Shown here piece by piece: positions 26,396 through 35,146 of a stretch of 55,274 nucleotides of DNA. The position numbers were made by a program, and so were the translations under genes. Position 1 is the stretch's first letter. Every line of letters starts with the position of its first letter. Source of the DNA: Acidimicrobiales bacterium (GTDB taxonomy: Bacteria > Actinomycetota > Acidimicrobiia > Acidimicrobiales > Iamiaceae); NCBI GenBank assembly GCA_025463985.1, contig JAODBM010000117.1:1-55274 (forward strand). Reading direction: 5' to 3'. The notes under the pieces were generated by a model. It was not told where the DNA came from, ran no database searches, and saw only the letters and a program-made list of their open reading frames with translations.

Positions 26396-28396
26396 CTAGG
26401 GGAAGCGCCCGGCGTAGGGGCCGCTGAGGCGCAGGCCATCGGCGTATGCCGGCACCGGCTGGCTGCCGTTGACGACGGCTTGGGTGGCGGTGGCGAACTG
26501 CGCTTTGGTGGGCAGCGCGCGGAGCATGCCGAGGTGGACGAGCAAGACGTCAACCTCGGGGGCGAGGACGTGCTGGCCCTCGGGCGACTCGGAGAACTTG
26601 CCCATCATCGTCCCGCGCTTCAGCCCGTGGTGCTGGAGCTGGTCGACCCAGTAGGCCACGCCGGCGGCGTCGGCCTTGCGCTGCAGCACGTTGCCGTAGA
26701 CGAGCTGCACGAAGGCCGAGTCCGCGAGCGGCCCGTAGGTGCTGGTGAACTCGGGCGACGTCGTGAAGAACGCCGCGATCTCGTTGAAGGGCTTGCCGCC
26801 CTGGTACTGGCCCAGCCAATAGGCCAGACCCGGCGCATCGGGCTCACGCAAGAAGAACGCCCAGTAGAGGCGCAGCAGGGGGGACCGGTAGGCGTCCCAA
26901 TACTGGTTGTGGGCCATCCACTCGAGGAAGCGGCCGATCGTCCACTCGCCGTTGGTGAGCTGCGCCTTCCACTCCGTGACCTCGCTGGCCTTGGCGGCTC
27001 GACCCGCGAAGTCCAGGTACTGCTGCTTGATCAGCGCGTCCCACGACGCGAACGGGCTGATGGACAGCGACCGGTCGCGCACGAAGACGTCGGACAGCCC
27101 GTTGCTGTCGAAGCGCACGAGGTTGTTGGCGGTGCTCGAGAAGACCACGTACCGGCTGTCCCCGGTCAGCGTGGCGGAGCCGATGTCGCCGTTGCCCAAT
27201 CCCCCGTCGTCATCTCGCAGGTCCACCGCCTCCACGTGACCGGCGCTCCTGTCGTTCAGGTAGAGGTGGAAGAAGTTGCTGGCCGGGGGGAAGAGCACGT
27301 CGGCATCGATGCTCGCGAACGCGATGCGGGCACCAGTCGAGCTCACGCTTTCGAGGACGCCGCCCGCCTTCAGCTGCCCCCCGAACGCGTTCACGCTCAC
27401 CCTGGTGGTGGTGCCGGTCGTGAGGTTGCGGGCAAAGGCATCGGACATGGCGTTGGTGTCGCTCAGCACCAGGTTGCTGGCCACCGAGTCGAACGCGACC
27501 ACGGTGCCGTCATCGGACAGCTGCGGGTAGAACGAGCCGCCGTTGGCCAGCGGCGGGATGACGGGGACGCTGACCCGGCTGATGGCCCCGCCGATCGGCC
27601 GCACGAAGACGTCGGGATTGGCGTTGCCGCCCCCGGCCACGAGGTTCGTGGCGTACGACTGGAACGCCACCGTCGAGCCGTCGCTGCTGATGGTCGGGTA
27701 GAAGGAGCTGCCGTTCGCCTCGCCCTTGGCCGGCGTCTCGCTCATGCGGGCCAGGGTGTTGGCGCCGCTCCACAGGAACACGTCGGCATGGCCGAGCACG
27801 TCGGGGCTGCCGAGGTTGGTCGCCGTCGACTCGAACACGATGTGGGAGCCGTTGCCCGACATCGAGGCGCGGGCGCTGTAGCCGTTGCCGACGGTGCCGA
27901 AGGCCTTGCTGATCAGCTGCGTGGTGCCGCCGACCACGTCGCGCCGGTAGACGTCGAACGTGCCGTTGGTGTCACCCCCGACGAGGTTGCTCGCGAGCGA
28001 CACGAACATCACGTAGCGCCCGTTGTTGCTGACCTTCGGCCGCTCGCTGTTGCCGTTGGCCTCGGTGCCGCTGGACGGCACAGTGACCAGGGTGACGGCA
28101 CCGGTGACGCGGTCGGCGAGGTAGATGTTCACGTGGTTGGGGGCGAACCCGGGCACGAGGCCGGACGCCGCGCTCTCGAACACGACCCACCGGCCGTCGC
28201 TGCTGATGTCCGGAGCGCGGCTGGCGCCCCCGCTGACCTGGCTGGCGTCGGCGGCCACGGAGGTCCGGCTCGTGATCGGCTGCGCGGGGGCAGCCGCGGC
28301 CTCGGCCGGCGCGCCGGCCAGGACGGCCGATGCCGAGGCGAGGAGGAGGGCGGCGAGGGCGCAGGCGCCGAGACGGGAGGGACGGGCCGTGAGCAT
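26396..28396 (-). CDS. Secreted TolB-like beta-propeller protein with C-terminal DUF4214
   Basis: 666 residues. A signal peptide (CALAALLLASASAVLAGAPAEA, residues 11-32) is followed by a repeated WD40/PD40 propeller: recurring ISSDGRWVVFESAASGLV, VSNNGRYVMFVSLASNLV, ISSDGSTVAFQSYATNLV and similar blades of about 50-60 residues to about residue 440. The C-terminal part (about 460-640) has DUF4214 repeats, for example WAFFLREPDAPGLAYWLGQ and VYGNVLQRKADAAGVAYWVDQL. DUF4214 occurs in exported and S-layer-like proteins. The start is ATG 28396, the first Met before the signal. It is probably an extracellular or surface protein of unknown ligand, divergent from a PaaX-family gene. Confidence 0.88.
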   Translation of the reverse strand: MLTARPSRLGACALAALLLASASAVLAGAPAEAAAAPAQPITSRTSVAADASQVSGGASRAPDISSDGRWVVFESAASGLVPGFAPNHVNIYLADRVTGAVTLVTVPSSGTEANGNSERPKVSNNGRYVMFVSLASNLVGGDTNGTFDVYRRDVVGGTTQLISKAFGTVGNGYSARASMSGNGSHIVFESTATNLGSPDVLGHADVFLWSGANTLARMSETPAKGEANGSSFYPTISSDGSTVAFQSYATNLVAGGGNANPDVFVRPIGGAISRVSVPVIPPLANGGSFYPQLSDDGTVVAFDSVASNLVLSDTNAMSDAFARNLTTGTTTRVSVNAFGGQLKAGGVLESVSSTGARIAFASIDADVLFPPASNFFHLYLNDRSAGHVEAVDLRDDDGGLGNGDIGSATLTGDSRYVVFSSTANNLVRFDSNGLSDVFVRDRSLSISPFASWDALIKQQYLDFAGRAAKASEVTEWKAQLTNGEWTIGRFLEWMAHNQYWDAYRSPLLRLYWAFFLREPDAPGLAYWLGQYQGGKPFNEIAAFFTTSPEFTSTYGPLADSAFVQLVYGNVLQRKADAAGVAYWVDQLQHHGLKRGTMMGKFSESPEGQHVLAPEVDVLLVHLGMLRALPTKAQFATATQAVVNGSQPVPAYADGLRLSGPYAGRFP

Positions 28397-28470
28397 GTGC
28401 CCAGGATCCTGGCGGCAGGCGCTGGTGGCGTGAGTAACGGGCACTCAGATGCGAGTCGGACGACAGACAT

Positions 28471-28489
28471 TTTGCAGCATGACTGCAAA
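28471..28489. promoter_or_regulatory. Inverted repeat TTTGCAG-N5-CTGCAAA, candidate operator
   Basis: A perfect 7-bp inverted repeat centred between the propeller gene and the PaaX-family gene, 34 bases before the latter's ATG. It is a plausible site for autoregulation and for control of the divergent secreted protein. The regulator is inferred from adjacency only. Confidence 0.5.
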
Positions 28490-28495
28490 CGGGTG

Positions 28496-28523
28496 GTTGA
28501 CGGGTTCTAGGCGGGCGGTCAAC
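28496..28523. promoter_or_regulatory. GTTGAC-N16-GTCAAC inverted repeat before PaaX-family start
   Basis: Two 6-bp half sites whose second half ends exactly at the ATG at 28524. The first contains TTGAC, a possible -35. Any bound protein would cover the transcription start. Confidence 0.3.
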
Positions 28524-29474
28524 ATGACGGTCGTGCTCCCCACGCCCGTTGAGATCCCGACCAGGGTCTTGATCTTCGGCATGGCCAAGCCGGACGGGAC
28601 GGTGCTGGCCGCGGAGCTGTATCCGGTCGCGGAGGCGTGCGGGCAGAGCGCGGAGCAGGTCCGATCGTGCCTGCGCCGGATGGTCGCCGAGAGGCTGCTG
28701 GTGCCGGATGCGACCTCGGCGGCGGTCCCGATCGACCCGACGTGCCGGACGGACTCGAGCGTCGGTGGCTCCCGAGCCGGGGGCAAGAGCGCCGTGTACC
28801 GCACCACCCCGGCCGGCGACGCGCTGCTGGGCGGTTCGCTCGAGCGCCACCAGCGGGCGTTCCTGCAAGACGCCCAAGGTCGCGGCTGGGACCGCCGCTG
28901 GCACCTCGTGGCCTTCGCCATCCCCGAAAGCCGGCGCACCGCGCGCGATCGCCTGCGCGACCGCCTGATCGAGTTCGGCGGCGCGCCGGTGAGCAACGGG
29001 CTCTACGTGTCGGCCCACCCGTGGGAGAAGGAGGTCCGAGCCGAGGTGGAACGACTGACCGTGGCCGAGCACGTGACGTTGGCCGCGGCCGACGAGCTCG
29101 ACGTCGGCGGCCGGCACAGCCCTCGGGAGCTGGCCGCAGCGCTGTGGTCCGTCGACGAGCTGGCGATCTCGTACCGACGGTTCGTGGAGCAGTTCAAGCC
29201 CGTCCTGCCGATCCTCGAACGCCTCCGGACTCGCCACGAGCGCATCGCCGACACCGACTTCCTCCCCGGCGCACTGCAGATGGTCGTGGCGTTCCAGACC
29301 GTCTTCCAGCGCGACCCGCTGCTGCCTCCCGAGCTGCTGCCCCGCCCGTGGCCGGGGCGCGCCGCGCGCGAGGTGCTCGTCACGAGCCGCCGGCTCGCGC
29401 TTCGGCTCCGTGAAGAGCACGAGCGGCCGGCACTGTTCCGCAACCTGGACGACCTGATCCAACAGATGCCCTGA
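28524..29474 (+). CDS. PaaX-family transcriptional regulator
   Basis: 316-residue cytoplasmic repressor-type protein. The N-terminal winged helix (about residues 1-100) includes TRVLIFGMAKPDGTVLAAELYPVAEACGQSAEQVRSCLRRMVAERLL in consecutive pieces. The middle section RGWDRRWHLVAFAIPESRRTARDRLRDRLIEFGGAPVSNGLYVS is diagnostic for PaaX, and the C-terminal helical domain follows. PaaX in E. coli senses phenylacetyl-CoA, but no paa genes are near, so the ligand here is unknown. ATG 28524 was chosen as the first Met before the winged helix. Likely targets are itself, the divergent propeller gene and perhaps the subtilase downstream. Confidence 0.88.
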   Translation: MTVVLPTPVEIPTRVLIFGMAKPDGTVLAAELYPVAEACGQSAEQVRSCLRRMVAERLLVPDATSAAVPIDPTCRTDSSVGGSRAGGKSAVYRTTPAGDALLGGSLERHQRAFLQDAQGRGWDRRWHLVAFAIPESRRTARDRLRDRLIEFGGAPVSNGLYVSAHPWEKEVRAEVERLTVAEHVTLAAADELDVGGRHSPRELAAALWSVDELAISYRRFVEQFKPVLPILERLRTRHERIADTDFLPGALQMVVAFQTVFQRDPLLPPELLPRPWPGRAAREVLVTSRRLALRLREEHERPALFRNLDDLIQQMP

Positions 29475-29666
29475 CCGAGAGCGGTTGCTCGTTCGAAGTT
29501 GCGGACAGGCAATTTGTGTAAGCAATTTTCGTCTGGTCACACAGTTCGCGTGGTTGTGCAACTGTTGTCTGGCGATTTTTGACAAAGGGCGCAAAGGTGC
29601 CGCCGACCGACATTCGGTCCGGAGTCCGTCGAGACCACTCGACGGCACGGCGGCGAGGAGAACCAG

Positions 29667-31238
29667 TTGCCCACACCCGTCCCGCGGCGCGCCTTCGGCG
29701 CGCTCGCCCTCACGTCGATGCTCGCGTTCGGCGCAAGCCCCGCGGCGCACGCTGCGTCCCCCCCGGCGTCCCCCGCCAGCCCGCGGCGTGCGCCGTTGCT
29801 CGGAGCGGAACGGGCCGACCGGCTTCCAGACCGCTACATCGTGGTGCTGCGGTCGGGCGTGTCGGCCATGGGCGCGGCCGACAGCCGGCGCACCGCCCGA
29901 GCGGCCGGTGCCAACGTCGACCGGGAGTACTCGAGCGCGCTGCACGGCTACGCGGCCCACATGTCGACCGCGGCGCTGCAGCGGGTGCAGGCCGATCCGA
30001 ACGTGCAGTTCGTCGAGACCGACGGCGTCGTGCATGCGACGCAGTCCCCCGCCACCTGGGGCCTCGACCGCATCGATCAGCGCCACCTGCCGCTCGACGA
30101 CAGCTACAGCCGCACCGCGACGGGCGCCGGCGTCACCGCCTACGTCATCGACACCGGCATCCGCTTCAGCCACAACGAGTTCGCGGGTCGGGCAACATCG
30201 GGCTACGACGCCGTCGACGGCGGCAGCGCCGACGACTGCAACGGGCACGGGACACACGTCGCCGGCACCATCGGCGGCAGCACCCTGGGGGTGGCCAGCT
30301 CGGTGAAGCTGGTCGCGGTGCGGGTCCTGGACTGCCAGGGCAGTGGCTCGGACTCGGGCGTGATCGCGGGGATCGACTGGGTCACATCGGACCACCAGGC
30401 CGGCCAGCCCGCGGTCGCCAACATGAGCCTCGGTGGCGGCGCGTCCGCCGCGCTCGACACGGCCACGACGACCTCGATCCGCGACGGCGTGACCTACGCC
30501 GTTGCGGCGGGCAACGGTGATTCCGCAGGCAACCCGCAAGACGCCTGCGGGGATTCTCCCGCCCGCGTCCCCGAAGCGATCACCACCAGCGCCACCGACT
30601 CGCAGGACGCCAGGTCCAGCTGGGCCAACACCGGCTCCTGCGTGGACATCTTCGCCCCCGGCGTCGACATCACCTCGGCGGGCTATGCCAGCGACAGTGC
30701 CACGGCGACCATGAGCGGGACGTCGATGGCCTCGCCGCACGTCGCCGGCGCGGCCGCGCGGTACCTGGAGGCGCATCCGACGGCGTCGCCGCAGGCGGTG
30801 CGCGACGCCCTGGTCTCGTCCGGGACGCCGGACGTGGTCGCCGGTCCAGGCACCGGGTCACCGAACGACCTGCTCTACGTCGGCGGCGGCTCGACCCCGC
30901 CGCCGCCCCCTCCCCCGCCGCCGCCGGGTGGCTGCGCGCTGGCCCAGACCTACACCGGCACGCTGCGTCGCAGCGGCGACAGCGCGGTGCAGCCGAAGGG
31001 CACGTCGTACCGGGCGGCCGCCGGCATCCACCGCGGGTGTCTCGTCGGGCCGTCGGGCACCGACTTCGACCTCGCGCTCGAGCGGCGCAGCGGCTCGCGG
31101 TGGACCCAGGTCGCCGTCAGCGACTCCAGCACCTCGAAGGAGCGCATCACCTACACCGGCGTCGCCGGCGAGTACCGCTGGGTCGTGTCGTCCTACCGGG
31201 GCAGCGGCAGCTACACGTTCGGCCTGACCCACCCGTAG
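29667..31238 (+). CDS. Secreted S8 subtilisin-like protease
   Basis: 523 residues. A signal peptide (to about residue 30) is followed by an inhibitor I9 propeptide (RYIVVLRSG ... VQFVETD), then a proteinase K-like domain with Asp162 (VIDTGI), His194 (NGHGTHVAG) and Ser353 (SGTSMASPHVAG). Asn in AAGNGDS is the oxyanion residue. Ten consecutive prolines link to a C-terminal beta domain (about 425-523) like pre-peptidase C-terminal domains. The start is TTG 29667, backed by AGGAG six bases upstream. The gap before it (29475-29666) is AT-richer, with a GCAATTT direct repeat (29509 and 29522) and TTGACA at 29579. Confidence 0.95.
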   Translation: MPTPVPRRAFGALALTSMLAFGASPAAHAASPPASPASPRRAPLLGAERADRLPDRYIVVLRSGVSAMGAADSRRTARAAGANVDREYSSALHGYAAHMSTAALQRVQADPNVQFVETDGVVHATQSPATWGLDRIDQRHLPLDDSYSRTATGAGVTAYVIDTGIRFSHNEFAGRATSGYDAVDGGSADDCNGHGTHVAGTIGGSTLGVASSVKLVAVRVLDCQGSGSDSGVIAGIDWVTSDHQAGQPAVANMSLGGGASAALDTATTTSIRDGVTYAVAAGNGDSAGNPQDACGDSPARVPEAITTSATDSQDARSSWANTGSCVDIFAPGVDITSAGYASDSATATMSGTSMASPHVAGAAARYLEAHPTASPQAVRDALVSSGTPDVVAGPGTGSPNDLLYVGGGSTPPPPPPPPPPGGCALAQTYTGTLRRSGDSAVQPKGTSYRAAAGIHRGCLVGPSGTDFDLALERRSGSRWTQVAVSDSSTSKERITYTGVAGEYRWVVSSYRGSGSYTFGLTHP

Positions 31239-31345
31239 TCGCCCCCCAGACATGGCATCGCCGGGCGGAGCGGGCGCCCGGCGATGCCATGCACAACCCC
31301 GCCCCAGCGCCGTGCGGTCCGGCCGCTGCGGCTAGCAATGAGGCC

Positions 31346-33139
31346 GTGCCCAGCCGCATCGAGGACTACGCCCTGCTGTCGGACAACCATTCGGCGGCGC
31401 TGGTCGCCCGCAACGGCTCGATCGATTGGCTGACGTTCCCCCGCTTCGACTCGCCGGCCTGCTTCGCGGCGCTGCTCGGGACCGAAGACAACGGGCACTG
31501 GCAGATCACGCCGGCCTGCCCGGTGCGCCGGACCGAGCGCCGCTACCGCGAGGGCACGCTCGTGCTCGAGACCGTGTTCCACACCGACGAGGGGACGGTC
31601 GCCCTCATCGACTGCATGCCGATGCGCGACGACACCCGGCTCGACCTCGCCCGGCTGGTCGAGGGGCGCAGCGGCGCCGTGCCGATGCGGGTCCACTTCA
31701 CGGCCCGCATGGACTATGGCTCGATCATCCCGTGGGTGCGTCACACCGAGGGCGGCCTGCGGGTGGTCGCCGGTCCGGACGCGCTGCTCCTGTGCTCGCC
31801 GGTCGACCTCCACGCCGTGGAGTGGTCGCACCAGGGCGAGTTCACGGTCGGCCCGGGCGACCAGGTCCCCTTCGACCTCGCGTGGCACCCCTCGCACGAG
31901 CCCGTGCCCGAGGGCATCGACGTCGCGGACGCCATCGAGCGCACCGCGCTCTGGTGGACGGACTGGAGCTGTCGCTGCCGCCGGGTCGGCGAGTGGGACG
32001 ACGTCGTGCAGGATTCGATGGTCGTGCTCAAGGGCCTGACCTACGCGCCGACCGGCGGGATCGTGGCCGCGCCCACGACGTCGCTGCCGGAGACCATCGG
32101 CGGCACCCGCAACTGGGACTACCGCTACTGCTGGCTGCGCGACGCCACGTTCACGCTGACCTCGCTCATGGACGGCGGCTACCAGGACGAGGCCGTCGCG
32201 TGGCGGGACTGGCTGCTGCGAGCGCTCGCCGGCCGGCCCGACCAGGTGCAGATCATGTACGGCGTCCGTGGCGAGCGCCGGCTGTGGGAGCACGAGCTCG
32301 ACTGGCTGCCCGGCTACGAGGGCTCGCAGCCCGTGCGCATCGGCAACGACGCGCACCGGCAGTTCCAGCTCGACGTCTTCGGCGAGGTGCTCGACGCGTT
32401 GCATCAGGCCCGCTCGTTCCCCGGTGAGATCGAGGACCTCGTGGGCTGGTCGATGGAACGCCAGCTCGTCGACGTCGTGGCCGAGCGCTGGAACCAGCCC
32501 GACGACGGCATCTGGGAGGTCCGCGGCGGCCGCCGGCACTTCACGCACTCGAAGGTGATGGCGTGGGTCGCGGTCGACCGCGCCGTCAAGTCGGCCGAGA
32601 CGTACCACCTCGACGCCCCGCTCGACCGCTGGAAGCAGCTCCGCGCGGAGATCCACGCCGACGTCCTCGCCCACGGGCTCGACGACCGCGGCGTGTTCGT
32701 CCAGTCGTACGGCTCGAAGGCCCTCGACGCCAGCCTGCTGCTCATCCCGATCGTCGGCTTCCTGCCGCCCGACGACCCGCGCGTGGTGGCGACGGTTGCC
32801 GCGATCGAGACCGAGCTGAGCATCGACGGCTTCGTCTACCGCTACTCGCCCGACGCGACCGACGACGGCGTGGGCGGCCAGGAAGGCGCGTTCCTGATGT
32901 GCACGCTGTGGCTGGCCGACGTGTACTCGCTGCAGGGCCGCGACACCGACGCCCGAGCCGCGTTCCAACGCGTGCTGCGCCTCCGCAACGACGTCGGCCT
33001 GCTCGCCGAGCAGTACGACCCCGTGGCGAAGCGCATGCTCGGCAACTTCCCCCAGGCCTTCAGCCACACCGCGCTCGTGGCCACCGCCATGACCCTCGGC
33101 ACATCCCACCTCGGCGCCGCGCACCGCCAGGAGACGTGA
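31346..33139 (+). CDS. Glycoside hydrolase family 15 protein
   Basis: 597-residue glucoamylase/trehalase-type enzyme. The N-terminal beta-sandwich begins IEDYALLSDNHSAALVARNGSIDWLTFPRFDSPACF, the hallmark of bacterial GH15 proteins, and the (alpha/alpha)6 barrel has ETIGGTRNWDYRYCWLRDATFT (about 250-271) and SKVMAWVAVDRAV. A later GGQEGAFLMCTLWLAD stretch carries the predicted catalytic Glu. Such actinobacterial enzymes act on trehalose or alpha-glucans. No signal peptide is seen, so it is probably cytoplasmic. GTG 31346 was chosen by the family N-terminus; ATG 31286 is an in-frame alternative. Confidence 0.92.
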   Translation: MPSRIEDYALLSDNHSAALVARNGSIDWLTFPRFDSPACFAALLGTEDNGHWQITPACPVRRTERRYREGTLVLETVFHTDEGTVALIDCMPMRDDTRLDLARLVEGRSGAVPMRVHFTARMDYGSIIPWVRHTEGGLRVVAGPDALLLCSPVDLHAVEWSHQGEFTVGPGDQVPFDLAWHPSHEPVPEGIDVADAIERTALWWTDWSCRCRRVGEWDDVVQDSMVVLKGLTYAPTGGIVAAPTTSLPETIGGTRNWDYRYCWLRDATFTLTSLMDGGYQDEAVAWRDWLLRALAGRPDQVQIMYGVRGERRLWEHELDWLPGYEGSQPVRIGNDAHRQFQLDVFGEVLDALHQARSFPGEIEDLVGWSMERQLVDVVAERWNQPDDGIWEVRGGRRHFTHSKVMAWVAVDRAVKSAETYHLDAPLDRWKQLRAEIHADVLAHGLDDRGVFVQSYGSKALDASLLLIPIVGFLPPDDPRVVATVAAIETELSIDGFVYRYSPDATDDGVGGQEGAFLMCTLWLADVYSLQGRDTDARAAFQRVLRLRNDVGLLAEQYDPVAKRMLGNFPQAFSHTALVATAMTLGTSHLGAAHRQET

Positions 33140-33204
33140 ACCGCTTGCCGGGGCCCGCTGGACCCGGCAGTCTGGCCACAACGCTTTGGGTAGGTGATGC
33201 AGCT

Positions 33205-33588
33205 ATGACCGATCTCTCGCCTCACGACGAAGTGGCCGAGTCGACGGCGGCCACCGAACGGACCATGCATCCGCAGTGGGTGCCGGTGAACATGTACGCG
33301 ACCCCCGGTGCGCTCGTGCTGGTGGCGCCGCTCCCGGCGGTCACCCACGAGGACGTGCGCATCGAGCTGCACGACGGCACGCTGCGCTTCTGGGCCCACG
33401 TCCGCAGCTCAGGCCCCCGCGAGCACCTGCTGCACGAGTGGGAGTACGGCGGCTACGAGCGGGAGGTCGACGTGCCCCCGGGCTACGGCCAATCGGTCGA
33501 GGCCTCGCTCACCAACGGCCAGCTCGCCATCCGCCTCCTGCCCGGCGACCCGTCCAGCCCGATCACCACCACGCCCACGCCGCTGTAG
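33205..33588 (+). CDS. Hsp20/alpha-crystallin small heat-shock protein
   Basis: 127-residue protein with an alpha-crystallin-like beta-sandwich: VNMYATPGALVLVAPLPAVTHEDVRIELHDGTLRFWA, YEREVDVPPGYGQSVEASLTNGQLAIRLL. The V/I-x-V/I tail motif is not obvious. These ATP-independent chaperones hold unfolding proteins. ATG 33205 has AGGTGA seven bases upstream. It follows the GH15 gene by 65 bases and may be cotranscribed. Confidence 0.85.
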   Translation: MTDLSPHDEVAESTAATERTMHPQWVPVNMYATPGALVLVAPLPAVTHEDVRIELHDGTLRFWAHVRSSGPREHLLHEWEYGGYEREVDVPPGYGQSVEASLTNGQLAIRLLPGDPSSPITTTPTPL

Positions 33589-33645
33589 CGCGCGGACGCG
33601 CGGTCGGCCGGCACCCGGCCTCACCGCGACCGGTGCTCCGGCGCT

Positions 33646-35142
33646 CTACGCCAGGTGTTCGACGAAGCGCTCGAGCTGGCGGAGGTTGCGGCACTCGAAG
33701 GCGCCGTCGCAGTGGGCGGCGTAGTCGCCGACGATCGAGTCGCCGGTGTCCCAGTAGCTCCTGGGCTCGGGGTTGAGCCAGTAGACGTGGCGGGCCCGGT
33801 GCTGCATCTCCTTGACGACCCAGGACTGCGACGCGTGGTAGTTGTTGCGGGCGTCGCCGAGGATCATCACGGTGGTCTTGGGGCCGATCTCCTTGCCCCA
33901 CTTGTTCCAGAAGGCCTCGAACGCGTGGCCGTAGTCGGAGTGGCCGTCCACCCACACGACGTCGGCCTCGGTGTTGACGCGGTGCACGGCCTCGGTCACG
34001 TCCTCGACCCCCTCGAAGTAGGACGTGACCTCGTCGATGCCATCGATGAACACGAAGGACCGCACCTTCGAGAACTGGCCGCTGATCGCGTACACGAGCA
34101 TCAGCGTGAAGCGGGCGAACGCGGCGACCGAGCCGGAGATGTCGGCGATCACGAAGATCTCGGGCTTGTGCGGGCGCGGGTGGCGGAACTTGGGCTCGGC
34201 CGGCACGCCGCCGTAGGACAGCGAGGCCCGCACCGTGCGCCGGAAGTCGAGCGGGCCACGCCGACCGTGACGCCGCTTGCGGGCCAGGCGCACGGCCAGC
34301 CGGCGGGTCAGCGGGAACAGCGCCTTGCGGAGGTTCACCATCTCCTCGCGGCTGGCGTGCATGAAGTCGACGTCTTCGGGCAGCGGCTTGCGCAGTGTCT
34401 TGGCCATCGCCTCGACGCCGCGATCGGCCACGAGGCGGCGCCGGATCTCGGCCTCGATCTCCTTCTTGAGCTTCTCGATGCGGATCTCGTACTCGTCGCG
34501 CTCGAGCCGCTCCTCGAGCGGGCTGAGCGGCGCGCCGTCGTCGGCCGACTTGGCGTGGGCCTGCTGCATGAGCTTCTCGAGCAGGTTGTCGAGGTCGAGG
34601 TTCCGCAGCGTGCGATACAGGTAGTACGTGCCGCCGACCGGTCGGCCCGGCTCCATGCCGGCGAAGCGCTTGACGGCCTGGCGGGCGATGGCCCGCATCA
34701 GCGCGTCGTCGCCCTTCATCATCGCCTGGTAGAGCAGCTCGGCCAGCTCTTCGGGGCTGAGCGCGTCGCCACCCGAGCCGCCCTGCTGGCCCTGGCCCTC
34801 CATGTCGCCCTGCTGGCCGTCCATCTCCTCGAGCAGGTCGGCGAGGTCGGCACCGTCCTCGTCGCCGATGGCGTACTGGCGGCCCCGCAGCGAGAAGTAG
34901 ACCTCGAACACGGTCTCGAACGAGCGCCAGTGGGCGTTGTTCTTGACCAGCGTCGCGGCGAGCGCGTACTTGAACGCCTCGCGGTCCTCGAGGGGGATGT
35001 GGCGCACGGCCTCCATCGCGTCGAGGTTCTCGGTGAGGCTGACCGGTAGGCCGGCCTCGCGCAGCTCGTTGATGAACCCGCCGAGCAGATCGAGGATCGG
35101 CTCGCCGACCGCAGGCGCCGGACCAGGGTCCACGTCAGTCAT
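33646..35142 (-). CDS. VWA-domain protein, CoxE-like
   Basis: 498 residues. The N-terminal half is helical and charged (LPVSLTENLDAMEAVRHIPLEDREAFKYALAATLVK ...) with a Gly/Gln-rich linker near 108-125. The C-terminal half is a von Willebrand A domain with the metal-site motif DISGS beginning at Asp334. Together with the MoxR ATPase upstream it forms the MoxR/CoxE pair, which acts in metal insertion or complex assembly. No CO dehydrogenase or other metalloenzyme is adjacent, so the client is unknown. ATG 35142 lies 4 bases from the moxR stop. It is cytoplasmic, with no signal. Confidence 0.9.
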   Translation of the reverse strand: MTDVDPGPAPAVGEPILDLLGGFINELREAGLPVSLTENLDAMEAVRHIPLEDREAFKYALAATLVKNNAHWRSFETVFEVYFSLRGRQYAIGDEDGADLADLLEEMDGQQGDMEGQGQQGGSGGDALSPEELAELLYQAMMKGDDALMRAIARQAVKRFAGMEPGRPVGGTYYLYRTLRNLDLDNLLEKLMQQAHAKSADDGAPLSPLEERLERDEYEIRIEKLKKEIEAEIRRRLVADRGVEAMAKTLRKPLPEDVDFMHASREEMVNLRKALFPLTRRLAVRLARKRRHGRRGPLDFRRTVRASLSYGGVPAEPKFRHPRPHKPEIFVIADISGSVAAFARFTLMLVYAISGQFSKVRSFVFIDGIDEVTSYFEGVEDVTEAVHRVNTEADVVWVDGHSDYGHAFEAFWNKWGKEIGPKTTVMILGDARNNYHASQSWVVKEMQHRARHVYWLNPEPRSYWDTGDSIVGDYAAHCDGAFECRNLRQLERFVEHLA

Positions 35143-35146
35143 CGGA

